From assembly GCF_028473665.1 (NCBI RefSeq), contig NZ_CP098774.1, forward strand, positions 5,017,501-5,081,500: DNA of 64,000 nt, in the 5' to 3' direction. The DNA comes from Sphingomonas sp. QA11 (GTDB lineage Bacteria; Pseudomonadota; Alphaproteobacteria; Sphingomonadales; Sphingomonadaceae). The stretch's first letter is position 1, and the number at the start of each line of letters is the position of its first letter. Both the position numbers and the translations under genes were made by a program. Positions 18,836-27,092 of this stretch are shown piece by piece. The notes below the pieces were generated by a model, which saw only the letters and a program-made list of their open reading frames with translations, did not search any database and was not told where the DNA came from.

Positions 18836-18970
18836 GCGACGCGGCGAAAAAGGGCGACGTGCTTTGCCGCGACACATATCGGCATCGTCCTGCCGTATCC
18901 CGGCACGGGTCACATTGCCTTCGGCAGCCGGGGCGATAAGCGTCGTCGCGGCGATGCTGGGGTTGTTGAT

Positions 18971-19705
18971 ATGGTGCTTCCGATATTCCGCCGACTCCTC
19001 CGGGATCGCGACACGGCCCGTAGCGCCGGTTGCCCCGCCCGGCCGCGGTTCGTCGTCGCGACAATGGCGCTGACCCTGCTGCTCGCGGCGTGCGGGCGTG
19101 GTGATGATCGTCCGCCGCCCCGGCCGGTCGGGGCGAAGCCGGTGACGCTCAACCTGCCCACCTCACGCGATACCCAGGCCTGTTTCGCCGATCTGTCGCG
19201 CGAGCAGGTGCGCTACAGCCCGCTGCCCGACCGCGACTATGGCGGCGGGTGCCAGGTGACCGGATCGGTCCAGCTCATCGACATCGGTGTGCCGGTGACC
19301 AATCTGAAGGGCATGCGCTGCGGGCTGGCCAGGACGTTCGTCGCCTGGACGCGCCACGCGGTCGCGCCGGCTGCGCGCCAGATTCTCGGCAGCGATCTCG
19401 TCAGGGTCGAAAGCTTCGGTACCTATGCCTGCCGCAACGTGATCGGCTCGGCGACGGCGGGCAACCGGCTGTCGGGGCACGCCATCGCCAACGCCGTCGA
19501 CATCTCCGGCTTCGTGCTGGCGGACGGCAGGCGGATCACCGTGCTCGATGGCTGGCGATCGGGCGATGCCGATGTGCGCGAATTCCTGCAGACGATCCAT
19601 GCTTCTGCCTGCAAGCGCTTCGGCACGGTGCTGAGCCCGGACTATAATGCGGCGCACGCCAACCACCTGCATCTTGAGGACGATCACGCGCGTTTCTGCC
19701 GCTGA
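18971..19705 (+). CDS. extensin-like C-terminal domain lipoprotein
   Basis: About 244 residues with an extensin-like C-terminal domain: CFADLSREQVRYSPLPDRDYGGGCQVTGSVQL, MRCGLARTFVAW, GTYACRNVIGSATAGNRLSGHAIANAVDISGF and NAAHANHLHLEDDHARFC. The paired His/Asp residues resemble a D-Ala-D-Ala/peptidoglycan peptidase fold, so a cell-wall role is likely. Before it lies LTLLLAACGRG, a lipobox with LAAC, implying an outer-membrane or periplasmic lipoprotein. The start is uncertain: 18971 gives a long basic N-region, while the ATG at 19064 leaves the signal peptide too short. The frame is open as far as 18824. Confidence 0.85.
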   Translation: MVLPIFRRLLRDRDTARSAGCPARPRFVVATMALTLLLAACGRGDDRPPPRPVGAKPVTLNLPTSRDTQACFADLSREQVRYSPLPDRDYGGGCQVTGSVQLIDIGVPVTNLKGMRCGLARTFVAWTRHAVAPAARQILGSDLVRVESFGTYACRNVIGSATAGNRLSGHAIANAVDISGFVLADGRRITVLDGWRSGDADVREFLQTIHASACKRFGTVLSPDYNAAHANHLHLEDDHARFCR

Positions 19706-19801
19706 GCGCCTTCGAGCCGGCCGAACCGTGGCCGGACGGCAAAAAGGCGACAGCCGGGGCAGCCTTCATATTGACGGGTTTTTCCGCTAGAGGCTGGTCC
19801 A

Positions 19802-20680
19802 ATGACAGAGACACACGTACCGTCGCGGGTCTTCCCGCGCGCCCGCCAGGATGCCGAGACCGCCAATGCAGGGCTCAGCACTCCCCAGACCGAAAACCCG
19901 GCCTATCGCCTCGCCTTCCAGGACATGGATTTCCTGTTGCGCGAGGATCTTCGCCCGGTCCGATTCCAGCTGGAATTGCTGAAGCCGCAATTGCTGCTCG
20001 ACGAGGCGAATATCGCCTCGACCTTCGTGATGTACGGCTCGGCGCGCATTCCGGAGCCGGCCAAGGCGCAGGCGCTGCTCGAGCTCGCCCAGGGCGAGGA
20101 GGCGATCCGTATCGCCAAAAGCCTGGTTGCCAAGTCGAAATATTACGATGTGGCCTATGAACTGGCCCAGCTTGCCAGCGCCTTCCCGCGCGACGAGGCT
20201 GGCAAGCGGCACTTCGTGGTATGCTCGGGCGGTGGCCCCTCGATCATGGAGGCGGCCAATCGCGGCGCGGCAGAGGCGGGTTACGAGACGATCGGCCTCA
20301 ACATCGTCCTGCCGCACGAGCAGGCGCCGAACCCCTATGTCACGCCCTCGCTCAGCTTCCAGTTTCATTATTTCGCGCTGCGGAAGATGCACTTCCTGCT
20401 CCACGCGCGCGCGCTCGCTGCTTTCCCGGGCGGCTTCGGCACGTTCGACGAGCTGTTCGAGCTGCTGACGCTGATCCAGACCGGCAAGATCAAGCCGATC
20501 CCCGTACTGCTGTTCGGCCGCGATTTCTGGAACCGGGTGGTCAATTTCGAGGCGCTGGTCGAGGAAGGCGTCGTCTCCGCACGCGACCTCAATATCTTCA
20601 CCTTCGTCGAGACGGCTGAAGAAGCCTGGCAGGTCGTGCAGGATTTCTATCGCGACGATCCGGACCGGCTCGCCGAGTGA
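19802..20680 (+). CDS. LOG family protein (nucleotide 5'-monophosphate phosphoribohydrolase-like)
   Basis: A 292-residue Rossmann-like LOG/TIGR00730-type protein. The core has VVCSGGGPSIMEAANRGAAEAGYETIGLNI and the family motif PGGFGTFDELFELLTLIQTGK, where the Gly-rich loop and Glu hydrolyse the N-glycosidic bond of nucleoside monophosphates. The long N-terminus, with AYRLAFQDMDFLLREDLRPVRFQLELLKP and VMYGSARIPEPAKA, marks the bacterial long form. Plant and some bacterial relatives release active cytokinins; the in-vivo substrate here is unknown. A strong bidirectional terminator follows immediately. Confidence 0.92.
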   Translation: MTETHVPSRVFPRARQDAETANAGLSTPQTENPAYRLAFQDMDFLLREDLRPVRFQLELLKPQLLLDEANIASTFVMYGSARIPEPAKAQALLELAQGEEAIRIAKSLVAKSKYYDVAYELAQLASAFPRDEAGKRHFVVCSGGGPSIMEAANRGAAEAGYETIGLNIVLPHEQAPNPYVTPSLSFQFHYFALRKMHFLLHARALAAFPGGFGTFDELFELLTLIQTGKIKPIPVLLFGRDFWNRVVNFEALVEEGVVSARDLNIFTFVETAEEAWQVVQDFYRDDPDRLAE

Positions 20681-20684
20681 CATG

Positions 20685-20720
20685 AAAAAAGGGCCGCGCC
20701 GGAAGGCGCGGCCCTTTTTT
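20685..20720. terminator. strong bidirectional intrinsic terminator
   Basis: Perfect 10-bp stem GGGCCGCGCC / GGCGCGGCCC (20691-20700 and 20705-20714) with a GGAA loop, AAAAAA on the left and TTTTTT on the right. It stops the LOG gene on the plus strand and the cytochrome c gene on the minus strand. Confidence 0.96.
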
Positions 20721-20753
20721 GTGCCCGGACCCGGCGTTCGCCGGGGCTTGCGA

Positions 20754-21425
20754 TTACTTCTTCTTTTCTGCCTGTGCCGCGGCGGCCGGATCGACCGACG
20801 GCGCACCGGCTGCGGGTGCCGCGCCTTCCGACGCATTCGCTGCCGGTGCGGCCGCGTTGGCCGCGCCCTCGGCTGCTGCCGGGGCCGCGCCCGCGGCGGG
20901 TGCTGCCGGAAGCGGCAGGTTCGAACCCTGCTGATTCAGATAGGCGATCACGTTGGCGCGATCCTGGGGATTGCCCAAGCCGGCAAAGGTCATCTTCGTG
21001 CCGCTGGCAAAGGCGCGCGGGCTGGTCAACCAGTGGTTCATCGCGTCGAAGTCCCACTTGCCGCCCTTCGCCTTGAGCGCATCGGAGAAGGCGAAGCCGC
21101 CCTTGCCCTCGGCGATGCCCTCGCCAAGCGTGGCGTAGAGATTCGGGCCGATGCCGTTCGGGCCGCCCTGGTTGATCGTGTGGCAGGCAGCGCACTTCTT
21201 GAACACGTCGGCGCCCTTGGCGGGATCGGCCGTCGCCATCAGCGTCGCGATCGGCACGTCGGCCGCACCGCCGCCAGCGCCCTCTTCAGCGACACCCTCG
21301 ATCGGATATCCCATCTTCTCGGAATGATGGGGCTGGAACACCATTCCGCCCACGATCGAAAGCCCCAGCGCCACGCCGCATGCGCCGAGCACCCAGCCCG
21401 CGATCGTGTTCGTCCGATTGTCCAT
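20754..21425 (-). CDS. membrane-anchored class I cytochrome c
   Basis: A 223-residue protein with an N-terminal membrane anchor (NTIAGWVLGACGVALGLSIVGGMVF) and a periplasmic class I cytochrome c domain. The haem site is CAACH, GPNLYATLG follows, and the distal Met is likely in GTKMTFAGL. This resembles the membrane-bound CycM/cytochrome c552 type that carries electrons from complex III to the terminal oxidase in Alphaproteobacteria. The C-terminal 55 residues are Ala/Pro-rich low complexity (APAAGAAPAAAEG). It is divergent from pheA across a 105-base spacer and ends at the shared terminator. Confidence 0.93.
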   Translation of the reverse strand: MDNRTNTIAGWVLGACGVALGLSIVGGMVFQPHHSEKMGYPIEGVAEEGAGGGAADVPIATLMATADPAKGADVFKKCAACHTINQGGPNGIGPNLYATLGEGIAEGKGGFAFSDALKAKGGKWDFDAMNHWLTSPRAFASGTKMTFAGLGNPQDRANVIAYLNQQGSNLPLPAAPAAGAAPAAAEGAANAAAPAANASEGAAPAAGAPSVDPAAAAQAEKKK

Positions 21426-21530
21426 TGCCCAGTTGCCCCTGTCGGAAAGTCGGCTCCCTTTAGATTCGGTGGAGCGCCACCGCAAGCCACGCTTGTGCGG
21501 GAACAAACGCCCCGGTAAGCGCGCCGCTCC

Positions 21531-22421
21531 ATGGAAAATTTCGCAGCCCCAGCACGACCGATCGTCGCACGCATGATCGAGGAAGCCGCCGCCCACCCGG
21601 AACGCGCCGTCGCCTTCCAGGGCGCGCCCGGCGCCAATTCGCATATCGCGGCGCTCCAGGCTTTCCCCGATTGCCTGCCCTTGCCCTGTTTCGACTTCGC
21701 CGACGCGATCGACGCGGTACGGGAAGGGCGTGCCGATTGCGCGATCATCCCGATCGAGAATTCGCTGCACGGCCGTGTCGCCGACATGCATTTCCTGCTG
21801 CCCGAATCAGGGCTGGTGATCACCGGCGAGCATTTCCTGCCGATCCATTATGCGCTGATGGGATCGGGCCCGATCGAGGGCGTGCGCGAGGCGACGAGCC
21901 ATCCCCAGGCACTCGGCCAGTGCCGCCACTGGCTGCGCGAGCGCAATATCCTGCCGGTCGCCTATCCCGACACGGCGGGCGCTGCCGCGCTGGTCGCCGA
22001 GATCGGCGATCCGAAGGTCGCCGCCCTGGCCCCGCCGATGGCAGCGCCGATCTACGGGCTGGATATCCTGTGCGACGGCATCGCCGATGCCGACCACAAT
22101 ACCACGCGTTTCCTGGTGCTGGCGCGCGCCGGCCTTTCGCCGGTCGGCGACGGTCCGTTCATGACGACGCTGATCTTCGAGGTGAAGAACGTGCCCGCAG
22201 CGCTGTACAAGGCGATGGGCGGCTTCGCGACCAACGGCGTCAACATGACGAAGCTGGAAAGCTATCAGCGCGGCGGCACCTTCGCCGCGACCGAATTCTA
22301 CGCCGATGTCGAGGGCAAGCCCGGCGACCCCCGTCTCGACAACGCGATCGCCGAACTCGGCTTCCATTCGAAATGGGTACGCGTGCTGGGGACCTACCGC
22401 CAGGCCCGTACGCGGGGCTAG
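21531..22421 (+). CDS. pheA: prephenate dehydratase
   Basis: A 296-residue enzyme that converts prephenate to phenylpyruvate, the penultimate step of phenylalanine synthesis. The catalytic domain has FQGAPGANSHIAALQ, CAIIPIENSLHGRVADMH, ATSHPQALGQC and the active-site DHNTTRFLVL. A C-terminal ACT domain begins MTTLIFEVKNVPAALYKAMGGFATNGVNMTKLES, for phenylalanine feedback. There is no chorismate mutase domain; a separate small mutase lies at 56467 in this window. The ATG at 21531 gives a slightly extended N-terminus; ATG 21573 is an alternative. Confidence 0.95.
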   Translation: MENFAAPARPIVARMIEEAAAHPERAVAFQGAPGANSHIAALQAFPDCLPLPCFDFADAIDAVREGRADCAIIPIENSLHGRVADMHFLLPESGLVITGEHFLPIHYALMGSGPIEGVREATSHPQALGQCRHWLRERNILPVAYPDTAGAAALVAEIGDPKVAALAPPMAAPIYGLDILCDGIADADHNTTRFLVLARAGLSPVGDGPFMTTLIFEVKNVPAALYKAMGGFATNGVNMTKLESYQRGGTFAATEFYADVEGKPGDPRLDNAIAELGFHSKWVRVLGTYRQARTRG

Positions 22422-22549
22422 GCTTCGTCCGGCTTATTGCCGGCGATAATGTGTCGGAGACGGGAAGTGACCGATTCCCGTCGGCCCGCTTTGCCCGCAC
22501 GATCGTTGTCGGAAACGTTCGGGACCAAGCGAGCCCCGGATCTGCTAGA

Positions 22550-23188
22550 TCAGGCGTAGGGCGTGCCCGCCAGCGCGGCCGAGGTGCCGGCGATTCCCCG
22601 GTCGATCAGCCCGAGGAAGCTGCGCCGTGCTTCGCTCTCGTCCCGGGTGCGATCGAATATCTTCTGCGCTTCCGTAAAGGCCATGCTCCAGGTTGATGCG
22701 ATAAGACCGGCGGCGAGGTGGGCATGCGGGTCGTCCGTTGGCGAGCCAACGGTTTCAGCAAGAACCGCCGCCAGCGCGTTGGTGAAGTCGTCCCGCATTT
22801 GTCGCGCCCGCGCTTTCAGCGCTTCGCTCGCCAGCACGGTTTCGACGAACCTGTACGCTCCCTCGAACAGCGGGATGAGCGAATCTTCCTGCTCGATGAG
22901 GCGATGCGCGAGAAACCCCAAGGCATCGATCGGTGTGACGCCGGTGTCCCGCATCCGCACGGCCGTGAAAGCGACATCCTGTATCTCCTGCTCCCGGTCG
23001 AAGAACATATCCTCCTTGCGCGGGAAGTGATTGAAGACGGTCATCCGTCCGACGTCGGCGGCCTCGGCGATCTCATCGACCGTCACCCGGTCGAAGCCTC
23101 GCTCGAGAAACAGGCGGGTCGCCGTATCCGATATGCTCTGGCGGGTGGCCATCCTCTTGCGGGTCCGTCGGTCGGGCGTCGTGTCCAT
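22550..23188 (-). CDS. TetR family transcriptional regulator
   Basis: A 212-residue repressor-like protein. Residues about 10-60 form the TetR helix-turn-helix (RQSISDTATRLFLERGFDRVTVDEIAEAADVGRMTVFNHFPRKEDM); the rest is a helical ligand-binding domain. The ATG at 23188 has AAGG about six bases upstream; a TTG one codon earlier is less likely. It is divergent from the FAD monooxygenase gene, and the 75-base gap holds a perfect palindrome, so it very probably represses itself and the monooxygenase until an aromatic or antibiotic-like ligand appears. The ligand is unknown. Confidence 0.93.
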   Translation of the reverse strand: MDTTPDRRTRKRMATRQSISDTATRLFLERGFDRVTVDEIAEAADVGRMTVFNHFPRKEDMFFDREQEIQDVAFTAVRMRDTGVTPIDALGFLAHRLIEQEDSLIPLFEGAYRFVETVLASEALKARARQMRDDFTNALAAVLAETVGSPTDDPHAHLAAGLIASTWSMAFTEAQKIFDRTRDESEARRSFLGLIDRGIAGTSAALAGTPYA

Positions 23189-23211
23189 CAAGCCTTATTG
23201 AATCCTATACT

Positions 23212-23227
23212 CAGTATATAAATACTG
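23212..23227. promoter_or_regulatory. TetR-type operator palindrome
   Basis: CAGTAT-ATAA-ATACTG is a perfect inverted repeat with 6-base half-sites and a 4-base spacer. It is the only AT-rich palindrome in the divergent tetR-monooxygenase spacer and lies 24 bases from the regulator start and 36 from the monooxygenase start, where binding would block both promoters. Confidence 0.75.
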
Positions 23228-23263
23228 CGTCTATCGATGATGCACCAGCGCACCAAGGACCTT

Positions 23264-24433
23264 ATGACTGAGCAACCATATCCCGTCGAGCAACCCGTCC
23301 ACCGGGCTGGCGCCGCGGTGCTGGTGAGCGGAGCAAGCTTTGCCGGCCTCGCCACCGCCTATTGGATGAACAGGCTCGGGTACCGGGTGACTGTCGTGGA
23401 GGTCGCGAGCGGCCTTCGCAAAGGCGGAACGCCCGTCGACATCGAAGGCGAGACGATCGACATGCTCACCCGCATGGGGATGATCGATGCGGTCCGCGCC
23501 AAGGCGCTTCCCCCGCGCGGGCTCGAGTTCAAGGACGCCGGCGACGCCACGGTTGGGACATTTGACGGCTATCCCGACGCGGCTGCTGCCGTGGACGAGC
23601 GATACGAGATCCACCGCGACGATCTGCTGGCGATTCTGTTTGCTTCAGTCGAGGGCGCGATCGAAATCCTGTTCGAACAATCGATCGCTCAGCTTGAGGA
23701 GATGCCGGACGGCGTGGCGGTGACGTTCCGTGACGGGTCGCGAGCCGACTATGCGCTGGTGTTCGGGTGCGATGGCATGCGGTCGAACACCAGGCGACTG
23801 GCCTTTGGCCCGGGCGAGGATTTCTCCTATTTCATGGGAGGCTATTTCTACATCAAGGTCGTGCCGACCACGGATTTGCTGCCCGCCAACCTGACGCAGA
23901 TCTTCAGCGTGCCCGGCCGGACGGCGATGTTGAACGGTTATGAGGACCAGACCGACATTGCCTTCGCCTTCCGTGCCGATGGCGAGGTCGACTATGGCCA
24001 TCGCGATCGGGCGCAGCAGCGTCGGATGATTCATGATCATTTCGACGGCCTCGGCTGGAAGGTCCCAGCCATGCTCGAGCATGTGGACGCCGATGACGAC
24101 TTCTATTTCGACAAGGTGAACCAGATCAGGATGCCGGCATGGTCGAACGGTCGGGTCGCGCTGGTGGGGGATGCGGGATATTGCGTATCGCCGGTCGCCG
24201 GCATGGGTGGCTCGATGGCGATCATCGGTGCCGGGCGGGTAGCGGATGCCCTGCAGCGCCATGGCGTCGATCACGCCACCGCCTTCCGGGAGTATCACGA
24301 CAAGCTGCGCCCGTTCGTCGAGGCGGTACAGGAGAAAGCTGCCAGCGACGGCATGGCGTTGCTGTTCCCATCCAGCGACGCCGAGCTTGCGGAGCGCGAT
24401 CACCAGTTGCGCGAGGGCACGCTAGCCTTGTAG
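23264..24433 (+). CDS. FAD-dependent aromatic/antibiotic-type monooxygenase
   Basis: A 389-residue class A flavoprotein monooxygenase. It has the FAD beta-alpha-beta start AAVLVSGASFAGLATAYWMNRLGYRVTVVE, a central GCDGMRSNTRR (DG motif), and the second FAD motif RVALVGDAGYCVSPVAGMGGSMAIIGAGRVADAL. These are shared by TetX-like and polyketide hydroxylases. The ATG at 23264 has AAGGAC five bases upstream; in-frame ATGs at 23237 and 23240 would overlap the operator region more closely. It is controlled by the divergent TetR protein. The likely role is hydroxylating an aromatic toxin or antibiotic; the substrate is unknown. Confidence 0.88.
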   Translation: MTEQPYPVEQPVHRAGAAVLVSGASFAGLATAYWMNRLGYRVTVVEVASGLRKGGTPVDIEGETIDMLTRMGMIDAVRAKALPPRGLEFKDAGDATVGTFDGYPDAAAAVDERYEIHRDDLLAILFASVEGAIEILFEQSIAQLEEMPDGVAVTFRDGSRADYALVFGCDGMRSNTRRLAFGPGEDFSYFMGGYFYIKVVPTTDLLPANLTQIFSVPGRTAMLNGYEDQTDIAFAFRADGEVDYGHRDRAQQRRMIHDHFDGLGWKVPAMLEHVDADDDFYFDKVNQIRMPAWSNGRVALVGDAGYCVSPVAGMGGSMAIIGAGRVADALQRHGVDHATAFREYHDKLRPFVEAVQEKAASDGMALLFPSSDAELAERDHQLREGTLAL

Positions 24434-24648
24434 GCCGCTCGACGCTCAAATGGGCCTGTCCCGATCAACGGTCTTTTCTGCGGGACGGTTCTTTCTCCGA
24501 CGCGCGGGCTCGCTCGTCGCCCCTACCGCCATGCCCGTTTTGAATGGCATGGGCCGGTCTGCGGCCGCGTGGCTCAAAGCCCGGAGAGGAGCCGGGCGCC
24601 GAGAGCGGATCGACATTCAGCTTATTGGCACGGTTACAGCCAAGAGGA

Positions 24649-24802
24649 GGATTCGCGCGGAGGGCGCAGAGACCGCGGAGTTCATTTCCGGACTGAGCAT
24701 CGTTCGCCGGTAAACCGCCTGTTTTTGGACATGCTCGTCATCGCAAACTGCCGGAGCCGCTGGCCCAACCTTCTTGGCGTCCTCTGCGTCTCCGCGCGAA
24801 CC
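24649..24802. repeat. 154-bp element with terminal inverted repeats, copy A
   Basis: The 402-base gene-free gap 24434-24835 contains a perfect hairpin CCATGCC/GGCATGG (24531-24554 region) and this element. Its left end GGATTCGCGCGGAGGGCGCA matches the reverse complement of its right end, GGTTCGCGCGGAGACGCAGA. A related copy in the opposite orientation is at 54894-55047 and has the same length; the two agree over most of their length by eye. No transposase is present, so it resembles a non-autonomous miniature element. I see nothing else in the gap. Confidence 0.8.
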
Positions 24803-24835
24803 ATCTTGCACCGCCGACGGGCTGGTTCTGAATGT

Positions 24836-25711
24836 CTATCCGACCTGAGAGTTCGCCCATTCCGTCAGGAGGGTGAAGGCGATGGCATAGGGCGGGGGCG
24901 GGAGGAATTGGCCCGGCTCGCCGCGCAGCACGGCGCGCACCTCCTCGCGCGACACCCAGATCGCGTCCTCAAGCTCATGCTTGTCGATCGTCAGCGTGTC
25001 GTCTTTCGCCATGCCGATACAGGCGATCATCAGCGAGGACGGGAAGGGCCAGGGCTGGCTTGCGATGTAGCGGACATCGGTGACTTCGACGCCCGCCTCT
25101 TCCTTGATCTCGCGCGCGACCGCTTCCTCGATCGATTCGCCAAGCTCCAGAAACCCAGCCAGCGCCGAATAGCGTCCCGGCGGCCAGGCCGGCTGGCGGC
25201 CCAGCAGTGCGCGGCCGTCATGTTCGGCGATCATGATCACCACCGGTTCGACGCGCGGGAAATGCTCGGCATGGCACCGGGGGCATTTCCTGCCCCAGCC
25301 GGCGCGATTGATTTCGCTCCCCGCACCGCAATTGGCGCAGAAACGGTGCCGCGTATGCCAGTCGAGCAGGCTGCGCGCGCCGGCATAGGTCGCCGCCTCG
25401 CCCGGCGCGAAGCGGTCGAGCAGGCCGAACATCCGCATGGGCCGGCCTTCCGGCGGCTGCATCCCGGGCGTGAGCGCGGCGAAGCAGGGCTTGCCGTTGT
25501 CGAGCCCAAGCAACAACAGGTCCGATCCCTCCGGCGCGTCGGCGAGGGTGGTCCAGACGAGCCTGCCCTCGCCATCCAGCTCGGGTTCGAAATTGTCCAG
25601 CACGAGCAGTCGGGCGCGCCAGTCGCCCATCGCCGCAGCGAGCGCTTCCGGGTCCTGGCGAAGCGGATCGGCCCGGTCGAGCATGCCGCCGGTGAAGCCT
25701 GGTGCAATCAT
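24836..25711 (-). CDS. nudC: NADH pyrophosphatase / NAD-cap hydrolase (Nudix)
   Basis: A 291-residue Nudix hydrolase that splits NADH and, in E. coli, removes NAD caps from RNA. The zinc ribbon FCANCG...KCPRCH is complete. The Nudix box GFLELGESIEEAVAREIKEEAGV carries all consensus Glu residues, and the downstream SQPWPFPSSLMIACIG is the NudC-specific SQPWPFPxS motif. The N-terminal domain is the less conserved NudC_N region. The start is the ATG at 25711; no clear ribosome binding site is visible. It sits ten bases after the end of the upstream serine hydrolase gene. Confidence 0.95.
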   Translation of the reverse strand: MIAPGFTGGMLDRADPLRQDPEALAAAMGDWRARLLVLDNFEPELDGEGRLVWTTLADAPEGSDLLLLGLDNGKPCFAALTPGMQPPEGRPMRMFGLLDRFAPGEAATYAGARSLLDWHTRHRFCANCGAGSEINRAGWGRKCPRCHAEHFPRVEPVVIMIAEHDGRALLGRQPAWPPGRYSALAGFLELGESIEEAVAREIKEEAGVEVTDVRYIASQPWPFPSSLMIACIGMAKDDTLTIDKHELEDAIWVSREEVRAVLRGEPGQFLPPPPYAIAFTLLTEWANSQVG

Positions 25712-25721
25712 AAGGGGGAAC

Positions 25722-27092
25722 TCACTTGTAGTGGGCGATATCGCTCATCAGCGCGGCCACGGTTTCTTCGCGGATCGGCCATTTGTCGCCCGGGAAATAA
25801 TTGACCATGATCGCCCCGCGCCTGCGCCGCGCGGGATCGACCCAAGCGGCCGTCCCCGCCGCACCGCCCCAGCCATAGGTGCCCTTGGACGGTCCGCCCG
25901 GCTTGTCTTCGAGAAAGACCGATCCACCGGCGCCGAAGCCGGTCTTGGGGCCGGGACCGGCGCCGACCTGCGTCTGGGTGTAGGTGACGCCCGGCGGCAG
26001 GAGGTTGGACATCATCAGCGCGGCTGTCTCCGGCTTCATCACGCGGACGCCGTCGAGCGTCCCGCCATCCTGCAACGCATGGAGGAACCGGTCATAGTCG
26101 CGCGCGGACATCACCAGCCCGGCGCCGCCATAGGGAAAGCTGGGGGGCGACAGCCAGACCGAGCTCGCGGCGGGGTCGATCGGCGTGCGGGCCTTCTCGT
26201 CGATGGTCGACACATCGACCGGCCGCCCCGCGGCGAGCTGGACCGTTGCCTCGCGCTGGAAGGCATAGTTGGTGGCGAACTGCCCGATCTCGCTGCGCGG
26301 CACCGTCCAGTAGCTCGACGTCATCTTGAGCGGGTCGAAGATCCGTTTCTGCACGAATGTGTCGAAGGGCATGCCGCTTGCCACCTCGATCACCCGGCCC
26401 ATCACGTCGAGGCCGATCGAATAGCTCCATTTCGTCCCCGGGTCGGCGATCAGCGGCGCTTCGGCGACCCGGTTGGCGAATGCCTCGAGCGTCGGCGGCC
26501 TGGTCATGCGCGCCAGAATCTCAAGCTGAGCGTTGATGGCGCCGGGGGTGAGCCCGAGCCGGTTATATTCGGCGAGCAGCGGCCCCTTGGTGACGATGCT
26601 GTAACCGAGCCCGGCTGTATGGGTCAGCAGGTTGCGGACCGTGATCGGCCGTGCCGCCGCCCGCGTTTCAAGCGAATCCGGGTTGATCTGGACTCGCATG
26701 TTCTTGAAGGCGGGGATGAAATCGCTGATCGGCTGGTCGAGCTTGATCTTGCCTTCCTCGACCAGGATCATCGCTGCCATGCCGGTGACCGGCTTGGTCA
26801 TCGAATAGACGCGCCACAGGCTGTCCGGTCCCGCCGCGGCAGCGGTCGGCTCGTCGGCGATGCGTCCCGCGCTGACGAATATTGTGGGCAGATCGCCACT
26901 GCCGAATGCGCCGACGATGCCGGGCATCTTGTTGGTCGCGACATAGGAATCGAACAATGCCTGAGTGGCGGGCAGGGCTGGCCGGCTGGCCGGAGCGGCG
27001 AGCTGAGCCTGCGGTGCCGTTCCATAGGCAAGCGCGCCGCCGGCCAGCAATGCAATGAGTGCGCTTCCCGATGCCAATGCCCGAAATCTCAT
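25722..27092 (-). CDS. serine hydrolase of the beta-lactamase/esterase (class C-like) family
   Basis: A 456-residue exported protein. The N-terminus MRFRALASGSALIALLAGGALAYG is a Sec signal. The catalytic Ser-x-x-Lys motif is VYSMTKPVTGMAAM, and the second motif is WSYSIGLDVMGRVIE with Tyr-Ser in place of the beta-lactamase Tyr-x-Asn. Late stretches YGWGGAAGTAAWVDP take the KTG-like position with GWGG. This pattern is usual for EstB-type esterases and D-aminopeptidase relatives, so beta-lactam resistance should not be assumed. The start overlaps the mutY stop (ATGA), so the two are coupled. Confidence 0.9.
   Translation of the reverse strand: MRFRALASGSALIALLAGGALAYGTAPQAQLAAPASRPALPATQALFDSYVATNKMPGIVGAFGSGDLPTIFVSAGRIADEPTAAAAGPDSLWRVYSMTKPVTGMAAMILVEEGKIKLDQPISDFIPAFKNMRVQINPDSLETRAAARPITVRNLLTHTAGLGYSIVTKGPLLAEYNRLGLTPGAINAQLEILARMTRPPTLEAFANRVAEAPLIADPGTKWSYSIGLDVMGRVIEVASGMPFDTFVQKRIFDPLKMTSSYWTVPRSEIGQFATNYAFQREATVQLAAGRPVDVSTIDEKARTPIDPAASSVWLSPPSFPYGGAGLVMSARDYDRFLHALQDGGTLDGVRVMKPETAALMMSNLLPPGVTYTQTQVGAGPGPKTGFGAGGSVFLEDKPGGPSKGTYGWGGAAGTAAWVDPARRRRGAIMVNYFPGDKWPIREETVAALMSDIAHYK

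Noticed and set aside
20905-20960. A GGTTCGAACCC stretch resembling a tRNA T-arm
   Set aside because: It lies inside the cytochrome c gene and no acceptor, D or anticodon arm can be built around it.
25722-27092. Serine hydrolase as a class C beta-lactamase
   Set aside because: The second motif is Tyr-Ser-Ile and a KTG motif is not clear; the pattern fits esterases or peptidases.
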